DNA of 64,000 nt from Mercurialis annua (GCF_937616625.2 NC_065571.1:51507651-51571650); one strand, 5' to 3'; positions 1 to 11,876 are shown, counted from the stretch's first letter. Translations and numbers: made by a program. Notes: a model not told the origin generated them from the letters alone.

Positions 1-830
1 AAACTCGTAAATTTATTACAATTGATAATTTTACTGCGATTTTTCTTCCAATTAATCTTATTTGTAAGCTTTCAACTGGTAAATTTTAATTTCAGATGAA
101 TTTCTATATTAATTTATCAGTTCGCAAAATTTATTTTTAGAACTGTAAAATCTAATTTTTAATCCAACCAAAAAAACAGAAACAACAATAACATTTAACT
201 ACAAAGTATATATTTTTCAGTGGTTTAAGTGAAAATGTTGTACTGATATGAAAAGTTGACACGATTAAATTAGAGGTTATTTGTATATAAAATTCCGACT
301 TTTAACGTTCGTAGCGGTTTAAGTATTTAAATGTGCTATCTCACATCTCAACTTTTCTAAATTTAGTAGCTTAATCTAAAAAACAGAAATAAAAATAAAA
401 TTTATCTACAAAGTATTTATGTTTTAGTGGTTTAATTAAAAAAGAAGCTAGGCTGATGCTCAATATGAATAGAAAATAAATAAATGTTATACTGATGTGA
501 AAAATTGATACGATTAAATTAAACGTTATTTGTATGTAAATTTATGGCCTTTAACATTTGTAGCGGTTTAAGCACATTATTTAAAATGTGTTATCGCACA
601 TCCCAATATTTCTAAACTTGGTAGCTCACGTGTTTTATAGCTGTTCGAAGCCTATGTGGCAAAATAGAGCAACAATCTCACACAAACTCAGCAATACCTT
701 GTCATCCCTATTTGAGATTACTTGCATATTATATCCCGACCTTTCACGTTTGTAAAGATTAAAGTACATCGTTATAAATTTGGAAACTCGTAGCCCAATC
801 TTATTTGCCACTGATGCTACCAACAGCCAG
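1..830. repeat. Diverged tandem repeat, about 2.5 units
   Basis: Three related blocks follow one another: about 180-390, 415-625 and a shorter, more decayed one near 680-800. Each carries a recognisable order of words: 'tactgat.tgaaaa.ttga', 'cgattaaatta', a stretch like 'aacgttatttgtat', then 'gtagcggtttaag' and 'cacatc'. Unit length is roughly 240 bp. No coding potential was seen. The origin, satellite or decayed transposon, is not clear. Confidence 0.55.
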
Positions 831-2639
831 AATACAGCAATGAGATATAGAATGTAAAATTTAAAAAAGTTGGAATGTGGAATGCTATATTTTGAACAAT
901 GTGCTTAAATTGTTACAACCGTTAAAGGTTGAGATTTTTAGTTATAAATAACCTTTGAATTAATTGAAAAGATCAACTGAATAGATTTAAGAATTGAATA
1001 GATTTCTAGCAAAATTGTGTAATTCAGACAGATTGACAAACTTTCATACTTTTAGATAAATTAGGAAAAAACAAAATCCGGTTAAAATGATAATATAGCA
1101 GCCGGATTTTGCTATTTGACGATTGTTTTACTTGTAATTTTTTTTTGAAAATTTGTCAAATATGCATAATTTGAACTATACAAGGAATTTTTAGATAATA
1201 TATGCATGCATATCAAGTTTTTAGGCAAAAAAAAAAAGTAAATTCCGACTACCACATGTATGTTTTGTCTATAAACTTTTCGTCAAAACAAAATTAACAT
1301 TTAGTACCCATATTATTAAAAAAATTAAGTTTGGTAACCGAAATGAAAATAAAAATAAAGTTTAATAATCAAAATGATATATATTGATAGTTTGAATATC
1401 TTTAAGTGTCTATTATCCAAAATGCAAAACAATAAAATTTTGAGTACTTTCAAAATCAATATCCTAAATAAAGTTATATTTTAAGACATTTTAGAATTCT
1501 TTAACTAATCCCGAAAACTAATCAAATGTGTTATCATTTTTTCTATTAAGACTTAAAAGAAATAAGAACAAAGTTTTCCACCCTTTTATTCGTTGACACA
1601 TCATTGATCTAACAAATAAAGTGGACAAATAGTAAGAAAAAGGAAGAGATGCATGATTGTAGGTAGGGCAACCAAAGTTGCTAATTATTGCAAAAATAAC
1701 AAACTTTAACCGTTGCCCATGTTCATCAAAATCAAATTAACTAACCCTAGATTGACACTTAGCATCAAAAAGATATCCCAACTTCTATCCCATTCTTGAT
1801 GGCCGAAAGTGGTAGAAGATGAGGATATGGAACATGGTAGATGAATATGATCCAAAGTCTCTTTCTTTTATGTGTTTCTAATCTAAAAGAGAATAATAAT
1901 AATGATAATATATGTGCATGCCTATCATAATTAGTGATGCATGTGGAATATGCCTTTTTGGACAAACCATTTTTTGCTTTCATTATTCTAGATGGGAATC
2001 AAATTGCTTGTACATATGCAAGCACTCTCCTCATCATCCACTCCTAAAAGGGAAAGTTCCGTTGTCACTTCCATAATGGGAAAATACATTGCAAATTCCA
2101 TTTTTTTTATGAATCGACAAATTCCAATTTTTAGTTTAACATTATTATAAGTATATGTCTTGCTAGCTAGCTAGACTATCTTTTTTATTTGAAATAAACT
2201 ATATTAATTAGAATTAGCCAAAAATAGAAGTAAAGATAAAAGTCTGATACAACTGAGCTCCAAACTGAAACATCAGACATAGAAATGGACGCTCTTAACA
2301 AATTTATCAAATTCTACTACAGCAGCTTCTAGTGAAGATACATGCAGCAAATCACCAACTCCATGCAGCAGCTTACTTAGTCAGCAAGATATAACATAGG
2401 ATTCTTTATTCTGTTATTTCTTTTTGCTATTTGTATAATTCAACATGAGTTTGTTATTTGCAACTGATTTATGCCAGCTCATCATAGCAGTTATTCTTGA
2501 TGCAGCTAGTATAAATCAGAGAGCTTGTAATTTCTGATTTTTTAATGAGAAAAACACAATTCTCGTGTTATATCAAGAGTATAGGCAACTGTATTTACTG
2601 ATCTCCTTATAACAAAATACAATATATATGCAATTCTTA
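831..2639. other. Gene-free AT-rich stretch
   Basis: No gene was recognised. Around 1230-1380 the text 'aagtttggtaaccgaaatgaaaa' resembles the interior of the MULE-type MITE at 13769-14182 and is probably a remnant of that family. The part from about 2400 to 2600 ('gagaaaaacacaattctc' and surroundings) reads like the 3' part of a copia-type LTR, but no paired LTR, target duplication or TG...CA borders could be fixed. Confidence 0.35.
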
Positions 2640-2866
2640 AAAGATTTTTATATTCATCGATGATGACACTAACATAAGAACGATCTTCTTGCGATGAATG
2701 AAAAGCCTAAACCAGAAGCAACACATCTGTTTCAAAACGAACATTGTATGTAGCCAATTCCTTAACCTAAGGTAAAGATTCTTTGAAGCTGATGACTTCC
2801 GCCACTAGAGAGTCTTGCAATTCTGGCAACGAACGAGCTTTTGCCCCAAGCCATCTGCCATCATCA
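2640..2866 (-). pseudogene. LINE (non-LTR) RNase H domain fragment, decayed
   Basis: The minus strand reads as the RVT_3-type RNase H domain found at the 3' end of plant L1-like LINEs. It begins near DDGRWLGAKARSLPEL, continues through SLVAEVISFKESL, then RFETDVLLLV, and ends in SYVSVIIDEYKNLL. Two in-frame TAG stops interrupt it. One stands where the family has Trp (SLP*VKEL) and one where it has Gln (LLLV*AF). Both are single transitions from TGG and CAG. The segment has no reverse transcriptase upstream. It is a dead 5'-truncated insertion or a fragment of one. Confidence 0.7.
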
Positions 2867-3774
2867 ATTTTTTACTTGTATTTTTTAACTTCATATGTAT
2901 GTTTGATTATTTTTTAGTTGGTTTGCAATTTGAAAGATCATATGTTTAAATTTTTGTTATATGACTTTCATCAATTTATAACCATCTTCTATCTTTGGAA
3001 AAAAAAATAAGGGATACAAACGGGAAAATAGATGATGATTTTCAACAACAAACCGGATATCGTCCCCTTCCACACTCAAAATTCACGTATCTAACCCATC
3101 TCCCTCCAAGGGTTTTATGATAAGTCTTGTCCAAATAATTACTCCATTAATTGTAAAACCATAAAAATTGAGTATTAATTTGTGAAATTGCGCCGTATGG
3201 AACCATAAATTAGTAGTCACTTTAGGGAAGCATCAGATCTAAGTAGAATAATAGGGAGTGTGAAAAAGGAAATGACGTCCAAAGAAGAAGTGATTGGTTA
3301 GGGCAAAATGTCAAATGATTCTTTAAGTATCATTATTAAGATTAATTAATGTAAAAGCATATCTACTTTAACTTACTTTACCGCCGTATTGGTTGTGTGT
3401 TAGTGTGAATATTGAGCCGCTGTTGATCTGTCATTGGCTGGATCATTATTTTATTTTATCTTTTTCTTTTCCAAAGCTAAGGGACCATCGCCATATGGTT
3501 GGTTGTCTCAAAGCTTAAACATGGTTTTCAGTTTGATTAAATTATTAATTAAGGCATCTTTGGAAGGAACAAACAAGTGGCATGCATTTGTCTATAGAGA
3601 ATTTATTAATTTTTTTTTGCTAATATATACTCTTTGTTAACTTTAGTGGTCACACATAAAGAAACTTGATCGGATAACAATTTTTTTATGTTTTCTTGAT
3701 CACCTCACTTTGTTGATGTAATCTTATGTCAGTACTTAAACAAATTTTTAATACTCCAGTGAGATATCAACAAC
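2867..3774. other. Gene-free stretch
   Basis: AT-rich DNA without recognised genes, RNA genes or clear repeats. A 68-codon open frame at 3434-3640 has no family resemblance and was not accepted as a gene. Confidence 0.4.
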
Positions 3775-4461
3775 TGGGGGGTAAATGAACCGAACTGCTC
3801 ACGAGCACTTCGGTGTTCGGCTCGATAAAATTCGGTTTATATTCGTTCGTATTATAAACGATTCAAATTCGAACTTAATTTTATATTCGTTAATTTAAAC
3901 GAGCCGAACATGAATATAGTGATGTTCGACTCGTTTATGTTCACGAACAACTTGATTAGTGATTCGTGAACAAACTCGTGAACAAGTTCGAATAAGAGTT
4001 CGTGAACAAAGTTCGGATAAGAGTACTTCGTGAACCAACTCTTTTAGAAACTCTATTAGGTGTTCGTGAACTGACATATATTTAAATTAATTTTAATAAA
4101 TATCTTATATAATTCTAAAACTACATAAGTTTACAAAATTACATGTTTTGATATAAGAAACTGCTGGATTTTTGTGCTCGTGAATTTTATATGTTTCAGT
4201 TGTTAAACGAGCGGGCTCGCGAATGAGCTCGTTTCGTGCTTATCGAGCTCATTTGTGAGCTTGTTCGTTCAGCAACTAAACAAATGAACACAAGTTGAAC
4301 ACAAATTGAACATGAATACTATAAAATTTAAACGAGCTGAACACGAACACTTCGTTCAAAACTCGAACAAACATGAACCAAAAATATGAACACCTTATTC
4401 GCTAAACGAGTTGAATATGAACACTCAAAAACTCGACTCGGCTTGGTTCATTTACACCCCG
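3775..4461. mobile_element. MULE-type MITE, 687 bp, with 9-bp target duplication
   Basis: The two ends are inverted copies: the left starts with 'ggggtaaatgaacc' and the right ends with 'ggttcatttacacccc'. Both arms are rich in 'gttcg/cgaac' and 'gagctcg' words, so most of the element can fold back. The flanks are a 9-bp direct repeat, 'atcaacaac' at 3766-3774 and 'atcaacgac' at 4462-4470, with one mismatch. A 9-bp duplication plus long inverted repeats fits the Mutator superfamily. No transposase is encoded, so the element is non-autonomous. Confidence 0.8.
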
Positions 4462-5042
4462 ATCAACGACGCTCAAGATCTCAAGAAAACAATAAAAACA
4501 TTCTTAAATATTGTAAATGTATTTTATAAAAATAAAATAAAATAATATATCCACAGTAATTATGAAGTTACTAGATATATTCTGAATAAACAACTAGTTA
4601 AGTAACTTTATAGTTTGAGTTAAATATATTCAAAACATAAATTAAAAATATAAATGAAGAATTTAATTAATAAAAATAAAAATAGGAATAATAAACTAAT
4701 TTTATAAAAATATACTATTAGTTAAAAAAATAATTAGTGTTTTTGAAACATGCACATAATTATTAATATTGGAGATATCTATATATTTAAATTAAGCGTT
4801 TTTAGAAAAAATAATTAAAAATAACTAATTTAACTATTACCTTTTGATTTTAGGTAGATCAAATTTTATCTATCTCTATGAGACTGATAGAGCTATGATT
4901 AATTATGACTTCGTGTCAAAAATAATAAATATAGTGATAGAGCGATAATTAATGATTAGGAGCAGATGAAATTTAACTTTCAAAAATTGGCAAAATAGAT
5001 TAAGAATATCAATTAAAACTATTTCAGCATCTCTGTCATTTA
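4462..5042. other. Gene-free AT-rich stretch
   Basis: Nothing recognised beyond short A/T-rich low-complexity runs. Confidence 0.4.
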
Positions 5043-5215
5043 TTATAGGCTTAATCAACAAAAGATGTCAAATTTATACGTCTTGTGTCAGTTATAGCCA
5101 AAACTTTAAAAACCATCAGATTTAGTCAAATTTTATATATTTTGTTTCTTTTTTAGCCATTTTGAATCGAATCGGTTTTTTTGACACTTTGTCGTCCACG
5201 TTACTGCCTACTAAG
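5043..5215. mobile_element. One arm of a MULE-like inverted-repeat element
   Basis: The text 'tataggcttaatcaacaaaa', 'aaaaccatcagatttag' and 'agccattttgaatcgaatcgg' matches in order the arm at about 23890-24060 ('aaaaccatcatatttag', 'gccatttgcgaatcaaacc', 'cacgtcagtgcccactcaac'). Only one arm is visible here, so this is a truncated copy. Confidence 0.5.
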
Positions 5216-5256
5216 CAATTGTTGTTCAAATAATATAATTGTTGGACAGTAAATTG

Positions 5257-5322
5257 TCAATATTGTGAGTTTAATTTCTCACACAAGCGTTTCCTCCTTC
5301 CAATTATCAAAAAAAAAAACTC
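5257..5322 (+). mobile_element. SINE remnant (3' part with A-tail)
   Basis: The sequence around 'gagtttaatttctcacacaa' followed by 'ttccaattatcaaaaaaaa' is a diverged copy of the 3' half of the tRNA-derived SINE seen at 18017-18125 and 11774-11867. The 5' tRNA-like half is missing or unrecognisable. The A-tail of 11 A marks the 3' end. Confidence 0.55.
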
Positions 5323-5329
5323 CTCTATT

Positions 5330-8300
5330 GGTATTCGTAGTTTTAGTGTCTCACCACTATTCGTTCCACAATGCCAGAAAACCACCGTGCCTATATATAC
5401 CATAATTTTAAAATTTTCAATTTTCAATTTTGAAATATTTTTAATAATCAAGTATTATTCTTTTGTTATTCAAATGTTTAATGAAATTTTAATATGCTTT
5501 TTATAAGAATGAAAGGTCATTACCATGGGTGTAAGAGAAAAAGAGTAATTTCCAACAAAAGATTAATCATATTTTTATTTTTAAACAAATTTTGATAAAA
5601 TAAACACAAATAATAAAAATCATTTATTTTCCATTCCATTATCCCTTATTTTTCAATCAACCAAACACCCGCCACTGCTTAAAATTTGACCTTATTTACA
5701 CTATTTTATGTAGTTTGGTAAGGATGAAGCAAATTTATTCACAACTACGCAAAAGTGTGTACATAACATGAGTCTTACTATTGGAATCTCAATACTTCTT
5801 TTTAATATACATTAAAAAGTTTAATTATAAAAATATATAAATTATGTTGTTAATGTTAGGTGTTAATTTTATAATCAACTAAATGATCTAAATTATTTTT
5901 ACTCATAAAAAACTAAATGATAAAAAAAACAACTATTTAACTACGTCATTTTATCCTAAAGAACATATCTATGAAAAATTAAAAAAATCCTAGCCGTCCA
6001 TAATTTTTTTTTTCAATTCTTCTTCGGCTGATGTCAATAGTTTAAGTATGCCATTAACGATAGCCATCTTTTTTATGTTATTTTAATTTTATATAGTATA
6101 ATAAATTACCAATTTTTTTTTCTTGATGGATTAATATTTACCGACGAAGCGCAAATCCAATTCAAATTTTTATAAATCAAGAATTGAAAATAGATTGAAA
6201 ATCTTTCAATAAAGATGAAATCGTTCATGAGATATAATAATTTTTTTATTTTTTAATATTGTATTTTTTTGTTTGTTTTGAGAATTTTATTTTGTCATTT
6301 CTATATAAAAGGTTATTATCCCTTTTTTATGAAGGGTTTTCATGTGTTGGTTGTATCCGATGACTGTATAGTTTATGATTTCATAAACCAGTTTGCGGGT
6401 GATGGTGAATATTGAGCGAAGACGACACTTTATTGGTGAAACGGTTAGATAATTTATTTTTTATTTTCATAAATAGATATGTGAATCAGACAGCATGTTG
6501 TCTGTTATATGTCAGGTCATCGGATTTAGTTTTCAAATTTTTCCGAATTTCTTACAAATGTAAATGTTTTATATTCGATTAATGAATTTTGATGAATTCT
6601 AAAAAAAAGGAATATCTATGTTAAGATTTTAATAATAGAAATTTAATGTGAAAAATTTATGGATTTATCCAATGAGATGATAAGAAAATGAGAAGAAAGA
6701 AAAATTTATCTTAAATTTTCTAACACCTTATTGGATAGGTATAAAGATAGGTCAAATTAAATTTGTGTGGAAGTTAAGAAATGGAAGTTAAATTAGTTAG
6801 TTTAGTAACTTTTTATTATACTCTTAAATTAAATATTTAGATAATTTAATTAGTCATAGTTTTATGTTTTGAAAATATCAATTCTTTATTGAGATTATAA
6901 ATATATTTTGAGAAACTACATTTATTATTTATATTTGTATTAGATTTAGTGATTATTATTAATGAGCTGAAAGAATGTAATTTGAGTGGTTGAATTGATG
7001 AAGGATAAAGTTGACATTTCTACTAAATTAATAAAATAAAAATAAAAATTCGGCCTATATTTTAGGACGCTCAAAATAACAATTTGGCCTATTTAACAGA
7101 AAGAGTATTTGAAATTGAGATCATATAAACCCCCAAATATCTGAATTTTTTTTTATTTTATTTTTATAATCCCAAATATCTGAATTTAAAGATCCTTGAA
7201 TGGTAAATTTTCTATTTATTTATTTAGAATTCATCAAAGATATCGAGAGAAGTACTTGACTTTTTTTCAAAAAAAAAAAAATCATTGTCAAATTTACAGC
7301 AAATATAGCATTTTCTAGTTAAAAGGGATGGAGGGTTAAAAAACGAGTTCATAAATACTTAGGTTAAATTCTCAAAAAAAGAATACGTAGGTTACACAAA
7401 GTTGGTAATTGGGAAGAACAGATCCTTAAAGGACTTTGGATTTGGATTCATTAAAAGTTCTGTTTGAATTTAATTATAAAAATTAATAAATTTGACTTTG
7501 ATAAATTTAAGTTTATTTTCACACGTTCGAAAATAAAAATTATAAAAATTTATGTATTTCAAACTTTTATTCTTTATTTACATTATTTTAAAAATTGACC
7601 GGTTCTACTAGTTCGTCAAATTGAAAGGCGGAAAATTAAAAGTTCTAAGTTTTTAAATCATAAACGCTAAACTCTACATCCAATCCTAAATTCTAAAAAT
7701 CAAAAACTTGATACTTAAAAGCTAAAATTTGAAATCTAAAAGGTGGGACCTGCCTTTGACTAAAACTCATCGTCTCTCCGTCTGTTTGTTTATATTTTGT
7801 GATTTTTTAATATAATTTGCTCAATTATGGAAACTTTTATGTAGTTTCGGTGTGTTTTTGTAGTTGATATATGTGATTTGTGTGAGCTTCTCAAGTGTTT
7901 TGCGGGTTCGATAAGTATCTTATTATTTTGGACGATCACCTATTCTGATTGTTGATGTATCCTATTTTATGAAGTTTAATTGATTTATTTAAAAAAATTG
8001 TGATGGTTCCAACTTTTTTTTTATCATAATATATGTTGATTTCAGCAATTTTTATAATATTTCAAGTTTCTAACTGCTGATTTTTTGAAAAATTAAACAT
8101 GTATATAAATCCAACACAATTATTTAATTCACCTCTTTATAGTTTTGTGATATGACTTTCCTTATGTAACTTAATCTTTATCAATGAATTCTATCTATGG
8201 GGCCTAAAAACCCTTTGAAAAAAAAAAGTATTTATCAGATCTGCAGATTTACAATTTTGCTCCTCATCTTTGAAAATCAAACAATGTGGTCTCGCTTTGA

Positions 8301-8937
8301 GGGTAATTAAGATAGGAAAGTTGTACATTCCGGGAAGTAGCAATTTTTTTTGCTTGGTTCAATTTATACATTTTACTTTCCGGAAAATTTGATGTTTGAT
8401 TTTCCTTTGAATAGGGAAGTAATTTTCCTTACAAAACCCAAGAAAGTAGAACTTCCCTAAAACTTTTGTTGGATTTTTCTAATTTAATTTCAACTCTTTC
8501 CTTTTTTTTCTTTTAAAATTCATATAAAAATATTTTTATTTACTTCAAAAAAATATACATACATTATTTTACAATTGTTATTTATAATAAAATTAAATAT
8601 TTTTATATAATATTTTATATTATGTAAAATTTAAATAAAAAAATAAATTTTTAATATTTAAAAACTCTCAAATATACTTGAATCGTAAAATAAGAGTTAA
8701 TAAGCAAAAAATAAATTATTTATTGCTTAATTTAGAAACAATATTTATTTATTTAACAATATAAAAATTATCAAAAGATATTTATGTCTTTTAATTAAAA
8801 ATATAGTATATTATATTTAAATCAATTTCGTACTTCTTGAGAAGTAAAAATTAAAATAAGTAATATTTATCAAACTTTCCGGGAGTTTCCAAAAATTGCT
8901 AAAAAAACGAAGCAAGCGAGACCTCAAATTTTACTAA
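5330..8937. other. Gene-free AT-rich stretch
   Basis: No gene or RNA gene recognised. Near 8286-8928 the ends 'gtctcgctt' and 'aagcgagac' face each other with 'ccggaaagt'-like words inside, so a decayed inverted-repeat element of about 640 bp is possible, but target duplications are not convincing. The rest is A/T-rich with homopolymer runs. Confidence 0.35.
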
Positions 8938-9492
8938 TCTATACTATATATAAAAGCACGAATAGGGGGGGGGGGCAGGCAAATTTACTGAATAATTCTT
9001 TTCAGTTTACTACTAAATAAAGGTTTTATAGTCATTAACTAATTAGTTACTTAAATAATCACTATTATAATTAAATTCCCAATTAGAATAGGTAGCTAAA
9101 TTATCTCCAATTTAGTTTTTAGTATGTAAAAAATAACTAAATTGTCTCCAAATTAGTAGGAATACCTATCTTTTAGTTTGATTGAACTACAAAATTAAAA
9201 TACCGTATTTAATAAATATAATATTATTTAAATTTCTATCTTATTATTTTTAAAGATATTATTAATAAAATTAAGTTAATTATTTAATATGATTATTATA
9301 AAATCAAAAGAAGAATAAATTCAGTATGGAAAAAAAATTAATAACTGAATATATTATTTTTATTTTTACAAAAATTCTTAACTAAAATATTAATCATAAA
9401 TAAAAAATTGATATAATTATAATAAATTTACTAATATATTCATTGACGAGTTACGTTACGAGCCACGTGCATAGCACGTAATGCGAAACTAG
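8938..9492 (+). mobile_element. Non-autonomous Helitron, copy H1 (555 bp)
   Basis: The element starts with TC (in 'tctatactatatataaaagc') after a host A, and ends with CTAG before a host T. A hairpin, 'acgtgc-ata-gcacgt', lies about 9 nt before the CTAG end. These are the hallmarks of Helitrons: 5' TC, 3' CTRR, subterminal hairpin and insertion between A and T without target duplication. Near the 5' end is a run of G. No Rep/helicase is encoded. Six more copies of the same family are in this window. Confidence 0.85.
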
Positions 9493-9865
9493 TTTGTTAA
9501 AGATGAATATGTCACGCAAATTTGATAGGCTGAAGACTAGCCGTAACAATAAAAACATGAGCATATTATAATAGTTTCACACTCTTGCTGTGTCAAAAAA
9601 TGTTCCAATAAATGTAGAAGACAAGATTGACCAAATCAAGCAAGAATAGCGATAGGGATTGAGATGAAGATACGGATTGGATTAGATTGGAGTTTTTAAA
9701 AAGAAGATAAAAAAAAGTAAAAATAAATTTAGAATTACAATGTGCATTGGTAAAAGTAACTGAATAAATGTGTATGGTTTAGGGTTCTTCTTTCTACAAA
9801 GAATTATAAAAAAGTATTGCTATTCTCTCATTATTTTAATCATGAAATACCCTACTTTTTCACTC
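9493..9865. promoter_or_regulatory. Upstream region of MIR156
   Basis: AT-rich DNA between the H1 Helitron and the TATA box of the MIR156 locus. It presumably holds the MIR156 promoter. No specific transcription factor site is claimed. The Helitron border lies about 370 bp upstream of the TATA box. Confidence 0.4.
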
Positions 9866-9873
9866 TATATAAA
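9866..9873 (+). promoter_or_regulatory. TATA box of MIR156
   Basis: TATATAAA inside 'cactctatataaaccccc', a strong plant-type TATA context. Transcription would begin about 30 bp downstream, in the pyrimidine-rich 'cttcatttcttcacac' near 9895. This places the MIR156 hairpin about 165 nt into the transcript. Confidence 0.65.
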
Positions 9874-9987
9874 CCCCCAACATCCCTTCATTTCTTCACA
9901 CACCAAATCTTTTGTATTTCAAACTATCTGGTCGCTCCAAATTAGGGTTTTCTTTTTTGTTTTTCTAGGTTTTTGCTGTTCTTGACG

Positions 9988-10047
9988 ATGATGATGGAAC
10001 ATGAAGAATCTTTGAAATGGGTACACTGCACCACATCTGTTATTTAG
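9988..10047 (+). CDS. Candidate micropeptide ORF (19 aa) in pri-MIR156
   Basis: The first ATG after the predicted start site opens a 20-codon frame, MMMEHEESLKWVHCTTSVI and stop, ending 9 nt before the hairpin. No other ATG lies between about 9895 and 9987. Some plant primary microRNAs are known to encode short regulatory peptides (miPEPs) from the first ORF upstream of the hairpin, so this is a candidate miPEP156. It could equally be a chance ORF: three ATGs in a row and its short length give no independent proof. Confidence 0.3.
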   Translation: MMMEHEESLKWVHCTTSVI

Positions 10048-10056
10048 GTTGAAGGG

Positions 10057-10153
10057 TAAGGGAGGTGACAGAAGAGAGTGAGCACACATGGCACTTTCTT
10101 GCATGAATTCATGCTTGAAGCTCTGTGTGCTCACTTTCTATCTGTCACCCCGC
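10057..10153 (+). ncRNA. MIR156: miR156 precursor hairpin
   Basis: The 5' arm carries TGACAGAAGAGAGTGAGCAC at 10066-10085, identical to the canonical plant miR156. The 3' arm at 10129-10149 (GCTCACTTTCTATCTGTCA plus two C) pairs with it, leaving 2-nt 3' overhangs as expected for a Dicer-like product. The loop contains the self-complementary 'tgcatgaattcatgc'. miR156 guides cleavage and repression of SPL transcription factor mRNAs and maintains the juvenile phase. Which MIR156 family member this is cannot be told from here. Confidence 0.96.
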
Positions 10154-11137
10154 CGCTTAATTCTCTCTTTTCATCTATATTTTACTGTTAAGTTAATCTT
10201 TTTTTTCTGTTTTTCCTGCTATTTTTGAGATTATTTTGTCACTTAAATTTAGAATAAAAACGAGCAATTCTCTTCTGTTTTGATGTTTATAGTTTAGGGG
10301 TTTAGGAAAAAAAGCAATTTTATGTGATTGATCACTGACAATTTTGGTTCTTGTACTTGTGTTCTATAATCGTACTTGTTGTCATGATTATTAGAAAGGT
10401 TTGTACTTCGATCAGTACATTTATTTCATACCTTAAATAGAAAAAGTTGATTTTCTAGTTTTTTAGCTTATAGTTGTTCTTTCCAGATCTTCATTCTTGT
10501 TAATCTCAACCTACGAGTGTTATGTTTTGTCCTTTTGTTTCTATTTTTGGAAAAAAAACTTAAAAGCTACAAAATTTTACATTTATGATCAATTCATATA
10601 AAATTCATTATTTCACTGTTTTTTTTATTTAAGTTTCTTATATGAATTTTCCATTATATATGTTCTTTAATCAATTAATTCAACTAATATTTGTATATGA
10701 TAGATCTGATTTTATGTTGCATGTGTTCATAACTACCAGAGTATTTAAATATTCTTCTCTCATTTAATATAAACTATAGCATAATTTTATTATTATTTAT
10801 AGATCATGAGCAAATCTTATTGGTTCTTGAGTGAATATTTATATTATAGCTAGCCTGGTCCTGCAGAAAGGAAACATGATTTTCTGATGAGCAACCAGCT
10901 GAAAGTATGTGTTCCCACTACACAAGGCAGCATAATTAATTTTTTAATGGTTGCAAAAACAATGGATTTTGGCAATAGTAAATTTTAAAGCGCTCATACT
11001 ATGCTTGAATCTAATTTTGTTTTGATGGTGCAGAAGATTGCAAAGCAAGTAGTACAAGAACAAAATAAGTTGAAAGCAGATTTTGGTCTCAAATTTCAGC
11101 TGTGATCGATATACCAATTTCTATTTGTACATCTAAT

Positions 11138-11250
11138 GTGGACCGAAATTGAAATTCGTAGAGTTTGGTGATCCGAAAATCATGAGATTTGTGGAACGAA
11201 ATTGAAACTCGGAGAGTTTGGTGATCGAAGGTCCTAAAGTCATGAACAAT
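11138..11250 (+). repeat. 53-bp tandem duplication in the 3' part of pri-MIR156
   Basis: Two adjacent copies start at 11138 ('gtggaccgaaattgaaattc') and 11191 ('gtggaacgaaattgaaactc'), each followed by 'gagagtttggtgatc' or a one-base variant and then 'aaa.tcatga'. The period is 53 bp. The second copy decays after about 45 bp. Confidence 0.75.
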
Positions 11251-11773
11251 GAGTAGTTATTAGTTCATTAGCTATTGCACTAGGTTTCCTTATTTTACCT
11301 GCTGCTGCTGTATATGCAAAAAATCTCTCTATATATTTATTATTTTTGTCTCTTGTAATGCTAAGCTACAATTCATACATATGATTGTTTTTTTTACTTT
11401 TGTTATTAAGGGTTTGGTTCAAATTAATTTTAGAAAAAGTTATTAATAAATGAACATTGTAATTGTATTTGATTTACTTGAAGATTATATTGTTTATTTT
11501 TTTGAGGAATTAGTTATATTTATATCAAATGAATTCATCCAGAAATGAAATAAATTTTAAAATAGCATTGAATCAAATATGAGTGGAAACCATTAATGGC
11601 ATGCCTAGTGAGTGTTTATGATCAAACTGTTGTCAATAATTTCCTCAGACAACAGTTAAGAAGAATCCTTTGGCAAAAAAAAAAGTTAAGAAGAATCAAA
11701 CGCGCGTTTTGGAATGAAGGTTTCTAAGATTTTACTAAGTCAACAGATTTTCAATTCAAGAATTGCAAAATCA

Positions 11774-11867
11774 CCAATGAAATATAGCTTAAATGTCATA
11801 AGCGCTTTATTAATTTAATTTCTCCCACAAGCGCTCCCCTTCCCAATTATATATATAAAAAAGGATC
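11774..11867 (+). mobile_element. tRNA-derived SINE, internally deleted
   Basis: The copy runs from 'ccaatgaaatatagctta' through 'tctcccacaagcgctcccc' to an A-rich tail. It matches both ends of the SINE at 18017-18125 but lacks the middle. It is flanked by a perfect 9-bp direct repeat, 'gcaaaatca', at 11765-11773 and 11868-11876, a target duplication that fixes the element borders. Confidence 0.75.
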
Positions 11868-11876
11868 GCAAAATCA

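Larger units (their letters stand above)
9895..11400 (+). ncRNA. MIR156: Primary transcript of MIR156 (approximate limits)
   Basis: The transcript is inferred from the TATA box at 9866 and the hairpin at 10057-10153. Downstream, possible exon borders are visible: 'cctgcag' followed by about 40 nt and a 'gaaa/gtatgt' donor near 10902, then a 'ggtgcag' acceptor near 11034 followed by purine-rich sequence. MIR156 genes in other plants are known to have spliced primary transcripts, so a multi-exon form is plausible. The 3' end near 11400 is a guess; no polyadenylation site was fixed. Confidence 0.55.

Noticed and set aside
2400..2600. Copia-type solo LTR
   Set aside because: The text has an LTR-like flavour, but no terminal TG...CA, partner LTR or target duplication was found.
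8286..8937. Possible inverted-repeat transposon ending at 'aagcgagacc'
   Set aside because: Only about 10 bp at the ends match and no target duplication could be shown.
9919..10134. 71-codon minus-strand frame across the MIR156 hairpin
   Set aside because: It is the antisense of the miRNA hairpin and has no protein features.
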